Shown: positions 1 to 12,713 of the stretch, one piece after another
Numbering within the stretch: the first letter of the stretch is position 1
How the letters are laid out: every line of letters starts with the position of its first letter
From: Phymatolithon calcareum
Taxonomy: Eukaryota; Rhodophyta; Florideophyceae; Hapalidiales
Assembly (NCBI GenBank): GCA_977006965.1
Contig: OZ345367.1
Span: forward strand, 1,612,001-1,676,000
Length of the DNA: 64,000 nt
Reading direction: 5' to 3'
The notes under the pieces: model-generated
Database searches by the model: none
The model's input: the letters and a program-made list of their open reading frames with translations, nothing else
Told to the model about the DNA's origin: nothing
Position numbers and translations under genes: made by a program

Positions 1-126
1 CGGATCTGATGCCCCGACTCAATAAACCAAGGAACATCTCACAACCAACCCAACCATCTCAACCATCTCAAACATCTCAACCACCTCAACCATCTCAACC
101 ATCAACAACCAAACCTCCATCCAACA
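1..126 (+). repeat. 3' end of a copia 5' LTR
   Basis: The stretch 'ctgatg...taaaccaaggaac' near the start reappears at about 6960-6990 in the 3' LTR, and both pieces run on into C/A-rich DNA ending in a 'ccaaca' or 'caacaaca' motif. Bases about 51-105 are a run of a 9-base unit close to CATCTCAAC, which the 3' LTR shows only loosely. The LTR end is put at the CA at 125-126. No clear tRNA primer-binding site follows. Confidence 0.5.
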
Positions 127-3100
127 GGTTTTGATTCTTCAGAAAGCATCAAATTCTAATCCACCCAGACCGATAGGGTCTTTCGTATCACCTGCTATGC
201 GGAACTTCACCTATAAGTCGCATTTTTCGCAAAGATAGGTGCTTAGACGGTGAAACGCACCCCATGGAAAAAGCACATCAAAGGAGGACCTAGGAGATAT
301 TCGACTTTCCAGAGCACAAAGCACGCATTGCACTGCATTTTTGGCAGACTTTTCCAGCGCCAATTGTGCGCCAAGCAAAGGCGTCACTTAATGTTGTGAG
401 CCATAATTACTGATCAAGTATTATGGCTAGCTATAGCAGGCCTACGTCGCCCATAATTGCAGGGTGTCTACTTACGCAATCAGGACACAATCCTGGATTG
501 ATAATGGTTTGATTTAGGGTGCCGTAGAAGGCTTTAAGTACCCAGCCTTTCCTCTCTCTCAGTGAGAGAAAAAGGTATTGAGCATTTGAGACGCAAATGA
601 GTTTGATTGAGGACTGCTTCCCTTCAGTTTGTCTGGTAGGAGTTGTGGCGTCTAAACAATGCGAAATTTTCAAGGAGCGTCGGTTCCCGAAAGCAAACCG
701 CTACCAGAAGGACTGGAGTTAATACACATTGGCAAGGATAATGAAAGCAGACCGTCGCATCATTTCAGCCTATGTGTTGCATATGGCGCGAAAGAACGAG
801 AAAAACGAGCAGGAGGCCCATGCGCATGCCGTGGTGCTTGTTGAGCATTTTGATGACTTTGGATTAGATCAAGTTAATGTTATGCAGCGCACACAGAGTT
901 TTGGTCGTCGTCGTATTGGGACCAAACTTTTTATTGAAGAATTGCGAGCCATGATTCCCATTACAAGCTTTCCAAGAGGGACCTTAACAGGCAACTCTGC
1001 TGCGACGAAGGGCATTTAGAAGAGGAAACGAAAGATACGACGGCAATGGAAGCAACCAGGCTCGTCTATCCTACTTCGTCTACGACGTTAGACTGTGAGA
1101 GTTTCTTGCTGTCATTTATGTTTCCAACGCTATAGAATTCGGGTACCGATAGATCACATCAGGATTCGAGATGTCAACTTTTCAAAACACGTGAACTATG
1201 CACCATCCTTCGCACCGAACGTCTCGAGATGAAAATAGCATATATAGACTCGATTCAGTGTTCTTTCTTTATTGCAGTAAGCGTTAATTTGACGGCAGAA
1301 CTGATCCTAGAGCAAGTTCTCATTATTCAATAATTGGAGTGTCTCTACGGATCTCTCCCGATACAGATCTTCTTCTTTTTCTCAATGAATTCTTCCAATG
1401 AAATGCAGTTGAGACAGCCCGACCACAGCAGCGTCGAATTAGGTTATCCACTGTCTCCTTGACACCATACGGACACACCTTGGAGTAGCCGTTCATCTTC
1501 GCTGTGCCCATGGGGAAATTATGCCACAACAGGGCAGCAATTCACTATGAACTGGTAGAGTACCACGTCAGCACGTCTATGCGAGCTGTCTAGATCATTC
1601 GGGAGCGTCGGTACGGTCACTGGTTTGCTTCTACAGGGAGATTGAATAATGGATCGTGCCGCTTCCAAAGTTTGAGGTATCGCTTGATCCAACGCCAGGA
1701 TCGATTCCAAAACGACCCATCGCGCAATGTCATGGCGACGCCACAATGATTCAGTATCCAAGCACATTTTTCTATGACCCTCGTGTGAAATAAATCGTTG
1801 CATATGATTCCATAGATTCCACACCATGTCTCCAAATATCTGCGGTTGCACTTTAAACGCGTCTATGTAGCTACGGCTATCAGTGAACTATCTGATGGTG
1901 TTGCCGCGCGAAGGCTGTAGGGTTAATATTGCCTGAAACACATGCACGGCCGCAAAGGCAATATTAAAGTGGATCTTTTCCGACATCGAGTTGCTCTTCA
2001 GAAAATCTATCTGCAGAAAAGCTCGTTAGAGCACTTGCCCAGATCTGAGTTCGCATAAATTTGCAGCTCTAGTTCCTCTGTTTCCTGAAGATATTATTGC
2101 ATCTTTCAATTTTTGGGGGAGACATTTTAAACCTTCTTGGACACAACATAGCAATAAGTAGAACAACTCGTTGTTTTCTGCGGAACGCAATGCCTTTCCT
2201 AGACAATCTGTAATCGCAGACCTTCCGGTAGCTGGAATCCATTCCTCTTCTCTTTACTTCCACTAATAGATTCGATTAGGTAATGGCCAAGACTACTCAC
2301 AAGTAGTCAACCGACGCGGCACTCTCGCACTGTTCATCATTGTCGGATGGGATCTCCGTCGCGGTGGAGCCCGCGACGATATGAGACTGTTCCTCAGCGT
2401 CCATCTCGCTTAAACTAAGCGACGGTTGGCGGGCGGGGTACAATGGGTCATTGTATGCACGATGATACGTCGGCGAACAGGGATCTTTGTTTCGCGTATG
2501 ATTCAGGAAAGTGACTGAACGGCTTGCTTCGGAGACGCTCGCAGAGCTGGACTCTGATGACAAATAGAGAGCTCCATGCGGGGGCGGCCGGCGGATCTCA
2601 GATTTTTCAAAAGGGCAGGTAGTGGGGGATCGAAGCAGAGAAATGGGTGCTGGGACATATCCAGAAAGCACCAATCTCTTCCACGGACGATATTCGCTCT
2701 CATCGAAGATCTCGGTGTTGTTAAATTTCTTTTTGAACTTCTCCATTTTTCCAAGAGGGTGGTAGGACATCCAGAATCCCGCAAACATGGACCGTAAGGT
2801 CGTGACCGTGCTTATCTCATAAAAATGAAAAAACTACTCTCATGTTAAGATTTGCTCCCACTCTACTCCTCTCCAGAAATACGATATGTGCATTCTACAA
2901 TAAAATTTGACCCATTTCCTTGAATATGTCTCTATACTCGAGGAAAGTACCATGGAGCCGATGCTACTTTCCTTCTCTTAGATGGCATTATTCCAAATGG
3001 CGAGGGGACGCCTCCAATGCACTAGTGGAGTGTACAGAGTTTTGGATTATTTGTTCGTATTTTACGGGATATTCCTTTTCATGTCGGCAGTAGATCAAGG

Positions 3101-4224
3101 CTTATAGGCTTCTGCAAATCGCTATCAGCTACATCAACGAGTACGTTGGTAACCGGATAGTTTGAGCTCAAGAGTTTCAGGGCGTTGCAGAACCCCGAAT
3201 GCGACATCACCATTCATCTAGAGCGTCAAGTACAAAATATCAATGCGAAATACGAAAACCGCGTTTGAAAAACTGCACAAATCTGCATATAATATTTGTC
3301 ATTATGGTGAAAAATACTGATTTCCACGTTCCGATTTTGCTGAACTTGACATTAATGCGTACTGACTTAGGGGATGTCCATTATATAAAATTTTCCCTAC
3401 TTCCCAATACAACTGTCTCAAGTTAAGAGCAAAAAATGGGCGTAGGCTGGAGAAAACGCACGTATTTGCACATGCGGTTCTCAGCGTTTTGGCAGTGCAT
3501 TTTTGAAAAAATGCCAATTTCTGAATTAGCATGCGAACAAAATTGACATATTTCACGGCGAATGCTCCCCCAGTGTTGGATGCGGGAATATTCTTAGAAG
3601 TGAATATTTTCATGATAATGTTTTTATTATTACTCCATATGAGTGAAGTGGCAATTTCTTGGATATTGTAACAAAAAAGCATATACGTAAGTCGAATATG
3701 CGATTCTTTAACCAGCGTGCATCATGTGCATGCTCCATCAACTCACGCGCATGATGATGCACGTGGGTTGATGATGGAGCATGCGATTTTTCGCATATAT
3801 ACAAGGAAAATGTACAATTTTGATAGCAACATTGGAGCACTCCTGAAAATGATAAATTGCACTAAATGCGTCGTTACGCAACTGTGCATTTGTCTTCTGT
3901 CCTCGATTTGTGACATACAAAATGTGCAAATCGAGCAACATTGGTCATAGAGCTTCGCTCTATGAACCAAATATGTTTCACAGTACGACACCAGGAGGGG
4001 AACAAAAAGGAGGAGATGTGTGATACTGAATTTTAATGATAACCGTATGTTGCGTCCGTATGAAGCAGAGTAGACAGGGCGAAAATTTATCATAAACGTA
4101 GCCGGTTGATAGAAAAACCCAGCTTACAGCTCGCGTACATTATGGACCATAATGCAGCGAAGCCTCTCGTTACAGGGTTCGCATTCTGGAGAGAAATAAT
4201 ACAGAAGTAGGTTTTCGAGCTCTG
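127..4224. other. Gene-free, presumably decayed copia internal region with nested repeats
   Basis: No reading frame here looks like a protein family I know; gag and the start of the protease would be expected. Base composition becomes AT-rich from about 2820 to 4100. That part carries several small hairpins (about 3497-3515, 3695-3798 and 3947-3965), which suggests one or more nested short inverted-repeat elements. Confidence 0.4.
3695..3798. repeat. Imperfect inverted repeat (hairpin)
   Basis: An inner palindromic block at 3728-3784 pairs 'gcatgctccatcaac' with 'gttgatgatggagcatgc'. An outer block pairs 'atatgcga' near 3695 with 'tcgcatat' near 3791. It could be a small foldback element nested in the retrotransposon. 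No target duplication was identified. Confidence 0.5.
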
Positions 4225-4265
4225 CCTGTGCACTGTGAACAAAATGTGTCATCATTACGCTTAAC

Positions 4266-6614
4266 GTGAACGGCAAATCGTTAAAACGAAAGCTCAAGGA
4301 TGTTATGCACATACCCGACTTTGGATACTCTCTATTGTCTGTCTCAAAAATGGATGAGTACGGATATGGTATAACAAACAGCCGTTGCTATGTTAAAGCT
4401 CATAATGACACGATCGCAAAAGGTACTCTACGCAAAAGTCTCTACTCTCTAGACCTTGCAGATGGAAATAAACTTAACGAAGTTTCCTGTTTCGCGAGCC
4501 TACAGCTCTGGCATGAACGACTTGCGCATGTTGACCACACTGGAATTACCGGAATGGTAAACCATAGGGTCGTGAAAGGTGTAAAGATTGCTCCCAACTC
4601 CCAGTCCACACATCCATGTAATGGTTGTCTTGCCGGCAAAGGTCATCGTGCTCCGATTCCAAAGTCCAGTAGTTCTCGCTCCAGCACTGTTCTCGATCTC
4701 GTACATTCAGACGTTCTTGGTCCTATCGACATTCCGTCCCTTGGAGGATCACAGTACTTCTTCACATTCATCGATGATCACTCCAAGTGGACCACGGTAT
4801 TCACCATGCGAAAGAAGTCGGAGAGCTTTGAGTGTTTTCGGAAGTTTCACAAGTACGCTGAAACCCATACAGGTAGAAAGCTTAAGCACTTGAACATACA
4901 GGACTTCTCGAAAGCACCTAAGCTCAAAGCAATTAGGACCGACAATGGAGGCGAGTACCTTTCAAACGAGTTCAAGGCATATCTTGCGGAACACGGCATC
5001 CATCAACAGCTCACAGTCGCTTACACCCCACAGCAAAATGGGGTGGCTGAACGCATGAACCGCACACTTCTCAACTTAGTGCGCTCGATGCTTCATCACA
5101 GAGGCATCGAGAAGAAGTTCTGGGCTGAAGCGTTGGCAACTGCTGTGTATGTGCGCAACCGAGTAACGTCACGAGGACTTCCTTCAAACACGACCCCCCA
5201 TCACATATGGATGGGTGCCCCTCCAGATTTGGGACACTTGCGCGTATTTGGCGCCAAGTGTTGGTACGTGATTCCGAAGAAGAAAGTGAAGAAACTCGAC
5301 AGTCGTACTCGTGAGGCGGTTATGCTGAGATACTCGTTGGCATCAAAAGGGTATACGCTGTGGGATGCGGACTTGCGGAAAGTGATTGTGTCAAGGGACG
5401 TGACGTTCAATGAATCGGATTGCGGATTCGATGAGACCGAAACCAATGTATCACTTGAAACTCCTCAAATCAAACTGAGTGATGATACGGTTGAAGGTAA
5501 GGTCATTTCGGATGTAGATGATAAGAGCATCGAGAAGGACATTGACGAAGGTGAGCAAGCAGATGGTGGAGAACAACCTATATCTCCATCTGGTTCTGAC
5601 GAAACATCTCCGATGATCGCCAAACTCATTCTGCGTAGGTCAGCTCGGGTCTCAAAACCACCCACTGACTTCTGGAACGCTCCGTCGCATACTGCTATGC
5701 TGGCCTTCGAGTCCGTCAACCTTGCATCTCAAACCGGTTTGTCTTCTCATCAAGTGCCTCAGACCTTCAAGGAAGCGACTTCAATTAAAAATGTCGACTT
5801 CTGGTCTCCGGGCATTGAGAATGAACACTCGTCACTAACCCGCAACAACACTTGGAAGTTGGTCACTCGCCAGCCTGGCATGAACGTTCTACCGTGCAAG
5901 TATGTCTTCAAGGTCAAGGATACAGGCCCTAAAGTCCGCATTGTTGCGAAAGCCATCGGAAGTCTCATATACTTGATGGTCGGTACACGCCCAGACATCT
6001 CGGACTCGGTCGGAAAGCTGTCTTCGTTCTGCGAAAAGCCTCTGAAACGTCACTGGATGGGCGTGAAGCGTGTTCTGCGATATATTGCGGGTACTCGAGA
6101 TCACGGAATTTTGTTCGGTGGAAGTGGGAGTTTGGTTCCAATCGGTTACACGGATGCGGATTGGGCGGGATGTGTTGAGACAAGACGGTCCACGAGTGGC
6201 TATGTGTTCCCTCTTGCAGGGGGAGCCATAAGCTGGCGTTCAAAGAAGCAAACCATCGTCGCCACTTCAACATGCGAAGCGGAATACATCGCTTCGTGTG
6301 CCGCCGCCAAGGAATCTGTCTGGTTGTCAAGACTCATTGCCGATGTTCAAGGTCTCGAGAAGCCATCCGCCATGACTCTGTACACTGACAGTCAAAGTGC
6401 GATCGCGACCGGGCGAAACGCGGCCATCACTCAGAGGAACAAGCACATAGACATCCAATATCACTATGTTCGTGATGTGGTTGCCACGGACAAGATATCT
6501 ATCAAGTATTGTAGTACTGATTTGATGGTTGCGGATGCACTCACCAAGCCACTCGATCGTGTCAAGACGGCCAAGTTCGCACAAGACATGGGAATATGCG
6601 CGAGGAGGTCGTAG
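4266..6614 (+). pseudogene. Copia pol polyprotein with reverse-transcriptase core deleted in frame
   Basis: The frame reads through the end of the GAG-pre-integrase region, an integrase HHCC zinc motif (LWHERLAHVDH ... CNGC), an integrase catalytic core (first Asp in DVLGPIDIP, second in RTDNGGEY, Glu in QQNGVAERMNRT), a variable linker, a fragment of reverse transcriptase and RNase H. In RT the N-terminal stretch ending KVRIVAKA runs directly into IGSLIYLMVGTRPDIS, which normally follows the palm by over 200 residues, so the YVDD active site is gone. RNase H keeps its acidic residues (YTDADWAG, CEAEYIA, YTDSQSA). The frame opens about 40 bases before the first ATG, so the 5' end is truncated. 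It retains 782 codons without a stop but cannot encode an active reverse transcriptase. Confidence 0.85.
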
Positions 6615-6627
6615 TGTCCCTCGATCA

Positions 6628-6635
6628 AGGGGGAG
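6628..6635 (+). other. Polypurine tract of the copia element
   Basis: AAGGGGGAG lies directly before the TGTTGGAAG that opens the 3' LTR, the usual position of the plus-strand primer site. Confidence 0.6.
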
Positions 6636-7081
6636 TGTTGGAAGTGTGATTCCTTGGAGCTCTAGTCGCAAACACAATTCAATATCAAGGTATGATCTCG
6701 GTACACGTGTACACTTGTCAAGTCGAAAGTCAAAGTGTCTTAGAACTTTGAATCAAGAAGATTGGCAGTGATACATGTAAAAGTATGATAAGAGTATGAT
6801 AATCATACTCCCCTCACTCAGTAGATGATTCTTCATTTTTTTCATGTTACACGTGTCATATGATATTATGACAAATTTGTTTAGGGTTAGAGAGTCTCCG
6901 TCGTCAATTAGGGTTTTTTGATTAAGTTGATTGAGTTCTCAGGCCTATATTTGCCAGACCTGATGTCCGCCAAGTGAGTAAACCAAGGAACTCATTCACT
7001 CACAACTCATCTTCAACTCAACCAATTCACTCCAACCAAACTTTTTCCTTCACCTCATCTCCTCTATAACCTCCAACAACA
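6636..7081 (+). repeat. Copia 3' LTR
   Basis: It starts with TGTTGGAAG immediately after the polypurine tract and is about 446 bp long if it ends at the CA at 7080-7081. Its right part matches the stretch at 1-126. The right boundary is an estimate taken from the matching 'caacaaca' end. Confidence 0.65.
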
Positions 7082-9979
7082 TACTCTTGAACTAGGTAGG
7101 CACATCGGATGGCGCCACAGAAACGCTGGTGCAAGTGACGCTATGGCATCAATGCTCCCATTTGATGCGGAGGACGATGACGTGTCGGAGAGTTCCGACT
7201 TTGTCGATCAAGAGAGTCAAGGCGATGATCTTTTCGCGGACATACCCGAAATCCCTGCCGCGTATGGACTGCTTCCATCCCATGTCATCGCCGGTTAGGT
7301 TTTTAATTTTTACATCAGTTTTGGGGACAAATCGACTCCCTTGTTTTCCGAACAGGACACTTTATGTCCTTCTTTGGCTATGCTGTCCCCGCAAGATAAA
7401 ATACTTCTCGACTTTTGTTTTTACGAATGTCTACTAAGAGGGAGATAAGGAAGCATTTTGATCTACATATCAGACTCTCGGAAGCAGGGAGCTCCACCTG
7501 TCCGATTGAGTTATCGTTCCAGTTTCCGACGCAAGCGCAATTTGTCAACTATGTATCAAGAGTGCGAAGGAAGTTTGTCGCTTCCCAAGGCTGGAAATTT
7601 GTGCAAATACGGACACCTCTTGGCGAGAATAACACCGGTGTTTACAGATATGTGGCAAAACTGGTCGTCAGTGAGATACAAAAGGCTGGAGGCGTTCAAT
7701 CAATCATCCCGTTTCAGGAAAGGTTTTAAATGGCAATCGCGTTTATTCATCCACTCTAGACGCAAGCTCTATGAAGGCATACTCCGAGAGAGTAAGCTTT
7801 GATTTCCACGTTGTGTGATGCGTCTGGGTTCATATGTGTATCTCATTTCTTACTGATCTCCTCCATTAAAGATTTATGAAGTTAAGGCAGGACTGCATAT
7901 TACCATGTTTAACACTTTGCTTGAACCGTTAGCACTTTCCAGGACGTAAATTTAAAAGCCTTATCCAATTTTGCGCCTTGGATGTCATAAGGCGGAGCGA
8001 GTAATTCATCACCGCGAGATTCTCCTTGAACGGATGTACGGCCACAATTCGCTGTCCAGCATGTGCCAATAGGAGGGTGAAGCAGCCGATGATAGGATCA
8101 TTATCGAGTAGAATACTGTTCTCGAACTATAATTTCTACGTTATATTATTATTCTGGTCTAAACTGGAGACAGCACAGGGACTGTGGATATGAACCTGTG
8201 GGAACGAGCTAGTTGACCTCAGAGAATGAATCAAAGACCTCACAATATCTAATAATCGGCGATTTATTGAAAAAATGGTGAACTGTAGGGCGTAATAGAA
8301 AAGAAGACGAAACGTATAGCCAATTAACGTAGGGTTAATTAACATTGCGTTTAACAAAGAGGATAGAGAGACGATTAATGTCGCATACCAAGTGCGATAC
8401 AATGGCCCGTTCAAGACCATCTCTGTAGCAGTCCGGAGGATCTGTTGTAGACCAACGGAAAGACGAAGAAAATGTGTTTTGATGATAGTTGGAGAATAAG
8501 ATCCATGTCTAACACTAGACGACGTTTGTACAATGATTAGGAAGATGTTTGCATGGAACTTGCTGCTTCCTGTACATTCCATGTTCAGAAAGGGAGAATG
8601 ATTTTAAGTTTTATCTCCAGTGGTTTATCAAACGCTTAGTATTGCCTTAAAATGAAGTACTTGAAATATTTTATGTGCACGAAAATGAATTATATAGTGC
8701 AGTTGCAGTTGATTAGGGTCGAATGTGATATGCAACTAGGAATTCCTGTAGAACCTCGAGACGAAAGTTAAATCACAGGATAGTACTGCGTTAACGAATC
8801 CAAAACTCTAAGACGTTGGAATAAAGTTGATTGACAGATTCAGAATCGTCTATTCTTGTCCATTGAATACTGGAGCTGAAAGATTGGACAGAGAGAGCTG
8901 CATTCCGCTCAAATCATAATAGTATGAACCACGAGATCATTTTGAGTTTCTCGTCATAATGAAGCGCTCTACAGCAATTATCTATATCGGGCGAAATTGT
9001 AGGGGAGGAGGGAAAGAGGCAACTTCTTAGCGATATCGCTGTTCACTTAAACTCATCTGGTGTATTGTTTAATTAGTGATGTACCTGGTGGAACACTCTC
9101 CATTTGGAGCCGAAATAAGTCACCAGGATGCAGATTATGCGACCAGAGCAAATCAAGGCCAAAAGAGAGACCCAGGTGTTGTGGATGGCCTCGCTATCGA
9201 CGATCTGTGCTAATGGGATTCCGACTTGGATATGTTCTGGGAGGAGTCGCGCTGGAGGGAAATGATGGCAGCGTGAAGGGCTTACTGGAAGATGAGTGCG
9301 GCATTAGAAACCTAGAAGGAGACAAATGGAGGAGAGGCTAACGAAGGCGATGTCGTACCAGTGACAAGGCCGGAGCCTGCTGAGCGAGCCGGATGTTGGC
9401 CGAAACGTCTACGTACTTCCGTCAATCATGGACGCGTGACGAAGGGAGGCTCAAAGTCTACTGGGAATTGTACGCGCGCAATGCGGTGAAAAGACTTAGT
9501 CAACGAAGACATTCGGACAAGCCGTGATGATCGCATGAACGACAGGGCCTATATCGAACAGAGTACTATAGATCGCGAATGGACTGACATCAGCGAAGGT
9601 GATGGCAGTGTACGAGAAGAAGGTGAGTGAAAAGACCTATATGAAGAGGCTTCGATGGGTTTTGAATACAAGAATTCATAACTGATTCTCGACATGGCTT
9701 TTTAGTGGAAAATATTTACGGGGTTGTACTAGGGCATTTAGTCATCCAGCATGAGAGTACAGGAATCCATCTAGGTGTGAGTCAGAGACGGTGGGAAAAT
9801 GAGTTTGAATATCAGCATGAGGAGTGTGGTGATAGCACTAATGATTTTCGTTGTCAAACAGCCCGTATTCCTCCATCACAGCTCCGTTTCATAGTGTTCG
9901 CCCGTCGCGCCTGTAGCAACTGAATCTACACCACTTTGGAAGTGCCGAAAGGTCGTCGTATGGAGTTTGTTGACTACTG
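7082..9979. other. Gene-poor stretch with decayed coding-like pieces
   Basis: The best piece is a 104-codon plus-strand frame at 7415-7729, which I do not recognise. Between about 9075 and 9640 the plus strand reads as protein-like sequence interrupted by stops, suggesting an old, broken mobile-element frame. Nothing else is supported. Confidence 0.35.
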
Positions 9980-10643
9980 TCAGCGATCTTCGCTGTCTTC
10001 GTTCGAGTCAGCATAGGAGAGCTCTAGAGGATCGATTTCATCCGTGCCTGGAACGCCAGACATTATGTATACATCTTTGACTTGGCCCATCCATCTAAAG
10101 ATCTGGTGTACAAAACAATCCGATGTTGCAACGATATAGTCGCGTCGCTTGCTGGGCAAGAATATGACCTCAATGATTGTCCTCTCACGCTGATCACCTG
10201 CGTCTTCCTCACACGTCTTGGATACAGCTGGAATGACGTTCTCGAGCTCGTTCGGTTCGAGTCTTCTCACCTTCCCTCGCACGACATCAAGAATTTGAAG
10301 AACCGCTCGAGGAAGAAGAGAGGTGTAGAGGTTCAGGAAACGGAGATTACGAGTTCCTCCTCGTGAGCTGGGTTCTCGAAGCATGTGGAGGATTGTAGTC
10401 ATCCATATTAGATGCGTTATCGGTGGCAGAACCTTGCAATTGTAGTGGATCATGATCGCGGAAAGAACGAAAAAGAGCACGGGCAGGCTCAATGTTGAAC
10501 AAAATATCAACGTTGTTCATATCTTGAAACTCCTCCTCTAGAATATCCTGAGATCTTCGCAGATCATCGAACGAACTCAGCCGCCACAAAGACAGGTCTT
10601 TCGCACTAGTTTCATTTACGCATAGAAGCTTCAAGAGGGCCAA
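9980..10643 (-). pseudogene. Unknown gene remnant with a frame break
   Basis: Two overlapping minus-strand frames look like halves of one protein. The first (10643 down to about 10370) begins MALLKLLCVNETSAKDL. The second continues to 9980 with an acidic tail ending NEDSEDR. They join by a frame change near 10360-10380, which could be a frameshift or an unrecognised intron. I recognise no family. It lies beside mobile-element debris, so a transposon origin is possible. Confidence 0.3.
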
Positions 10644-12044
10644 GGTGATCTCCTTCTCTTATGATCTAACTGTTTGTGCGCTGTCATAGCGACGATTTGC
10701 AGTAGAAAGTTGTATTCAAAACCAGAGAGCAACGGAGATTTCAAGATCCTTTTCCTGGTCGACTCTGCGTCCGCTAGGGCGACCTGAAACCGTTTTCCGA
10801 GATAGCAGAGAGTTCGTGGAAGGGAATGAGTGTTAGATCCCTACGAATTATACGCTGATGAGGTACAAGGAGTCCTCTGATTCACTTTAGTTTCGTTCAG
10901 ACGTGAGGATTCGTTTTGTGAGTTCGTTTTTGGACAAATAGCAGATATCACATCTTCAGGTGAATTCCGATATGAAGACAGTGACGGTGAGTGCGAGGGC
11001 ATTGAGTATCTGCTCCGACTAGGACCTAGCGCAGATCCGAAAGTCGACTTGGACTTCTACGATGTCTCTCCGATCGCTGGTGGGGACATATTCGATAAAG
11101 AACGCATGTTCTTCCGTATTGTCTGCTTAGACTTCGTACCTCGCGGACAGGGGCTTAAAACTGACATGCCACTCACGAGGTCAGCTGAAATAGAGATCGC
11201 TCCCTGGTGCTTAAATCCATGCGCTGGATGTACCCGTCCTTCCGCCATTCTTCTTTGCCTTTGAGTTATCACGTTTCTCCTTCGCATCACAATACAGGCA
11301 TCGAGCCTTAGTCATAGGCTCATTCGGATAGCTAGGGACTGGATACTTTAGGAGAGGCTCCGTATCAGATTCGGGGTCACTGACCCGGCACTTTGATCCT
11401 GCGGTAGGGATCAACGAAACTGGAGCAAAAGGACCTTTACAGACGCGAGAACCCGTGGAACAACTGGAAGCCCCACTATGTTCTTGGGAAACAGTGTAGT
11501 GCAGAACTGGTGATGAAACCCGAAGATTGATTGTCACAATGGCTAGATGATTGTTGCAAGGCTCAATAACGGGAGTGGAGTAAGCGAAGAGTTAATGCTA
11601 CGAGCTAAGCGCGATTATAAGCGCACTTCCGCTCCCCATCAAAATGTCCTTGTCGCGTTCGGCGGGGAGTCAGAAGGTGGCACTGTTTTGCTCTGTTCCG
11701 TGAGTTTATCGAGAGACATTTTTCTTCTCCATTAGAAGAATGAGACAGCTTTTTGCGGGCTGATCGTAAAGAGCAAGAACAGTCTAGTCCCGCTCTAAAT
11801 CATCCGTCGTTGGACTGGGCATCTTTGCCTGATCCAAAAAGAGATTTTTGAGGAAGCGAGAGAAGTTTTCTGAAGCAGAAATGTGTGAGAAGCCAAAATC
11901 GCCGATAAGTTCGCGAACGGCCCATGCTATAGGTATGTGGTCGATGTATAAATGAGTTGCGCCTCGGTGTATTTGAATGTTGATCGATGAGAACTGAAAC
12001 AGCCAGCTGCTGCCGCTTTACGTTGAGAACATTGCTCGTTTCTC
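10644..12044. other. No convincing gene; possible zinc-finger remnant
   Basis: On the minus strand about 11240-11330 reads ARCLYCDAKEK ... TGTSSAWI and, after a frame change, FKH. This faintly recalls a BED-type zinc finger of hAT transposases, but the spacing and the break make this very weak. The rest shows nothing. Confidence 0.2.
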
Positions 12045-12393
12045 GTGAAAATGACGGTCATGCGAAGCAATGTCGACAGCAAAAGTCCACAGACTGTCGA
12101 AGAAAGGACGACATCGAAATTTGAGGTTACATTCAAGCGTACAATATATCAATGCCGAAGAAAAGTCGACAGCAAAGGTCCACAGCCTGCCGAAGAAAAT
12201 AAAGCAGTGATACGTGTGGTGGCGTGTAATCTTCGCAGGAGGTCATATCGAAGAAAGGTCGACATTGAAAATCTGAGGCCTGCCGAAGAAATGACGACAG
12301 CGATATGTTCGGTGAGCACCTGCGTGAGCGCGATGTTGATAGACAGACGTTGTGTGTTCAAATCGAGAAACAAGCGAGTGTTTATAAACTGCA
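12045..12393 (+). repeat. 93-bp degenerate tandem repeat, about 2.6 copies, in frame
   Basis: The block containing 'gtcgacagcaaa.gtccacag' recurs at about 12072, 12165 and 12258, giving a 93-bp period twice in succession. Because 93 is 31 codons, the plus-strand frame at 12045-12422 stays open and encodes three similar peptides (NVDSKSPQTVEE, KVDSKGPQPAEE, KVDIENLRPAEE). That frame opens with GTG; its first ATG is at 12051. The minus strand is also partly open. It lies just past the 3' end of the gypsy element. Whether the peptide is made is unknown. Confidence 0.55.
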
Positions 12394-12713
12394 TTAAGAT
12401 CTACGCTGCATGGGTATTTTGAGAGAGCGCAGACTTCTATGAGAGTACACAACTGGCGTAAGATTTGCAGAAGACGCGAGAGAAGCTGCTTGAGACGAGC
12501 TTGCCTTGGATGGGCGACCAAGGCGGTGAGGAGCCGGCGCAGCAAGAGTAGAATAGCCCGGGGGAGGGATTCCTTTTTGTTTCTTCGAACGACCACGGCG
12601 GTGAGACATCTTTTGATATGGATGGGGAGCCAGCTGAGGATAAAATACTGGCGAAGGATGAGTTTGAGAAACGGCGTCATAGTCTACAACAATTTTGAAG
12701 TTCAACATCTCTT

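Larger units (their letters stand above)
1..7081 (+). mobile_element. Ty1/copia LTR retrotransposon, partial and defective
   Basis: Three pieces in the right order support one element: a stretch at 1-126 resembling the end of the LTR at 6636-7081, a copia-order pol frame (integrase, RT remnant, RNase H) at 4266-6614, and a purine tract followed by an LTR starting TGTTGGAAG. The left end lies outside the window, so its target-site duplication cannot be checked. About 4.1 kb between 127 and 4224 has no recognisable gag, so this part is decayed or carries nested insertions. That the two LTR pieces belong to one insertion is an inference from their orientation and spacing. Confidence 0.65.

Noticed and set aside
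51-105. CRISPR-like short repeats near the window start
   Set aside because: The 9-base units have no spacers and lie in an LTR end; they are a simple tandem repeat.
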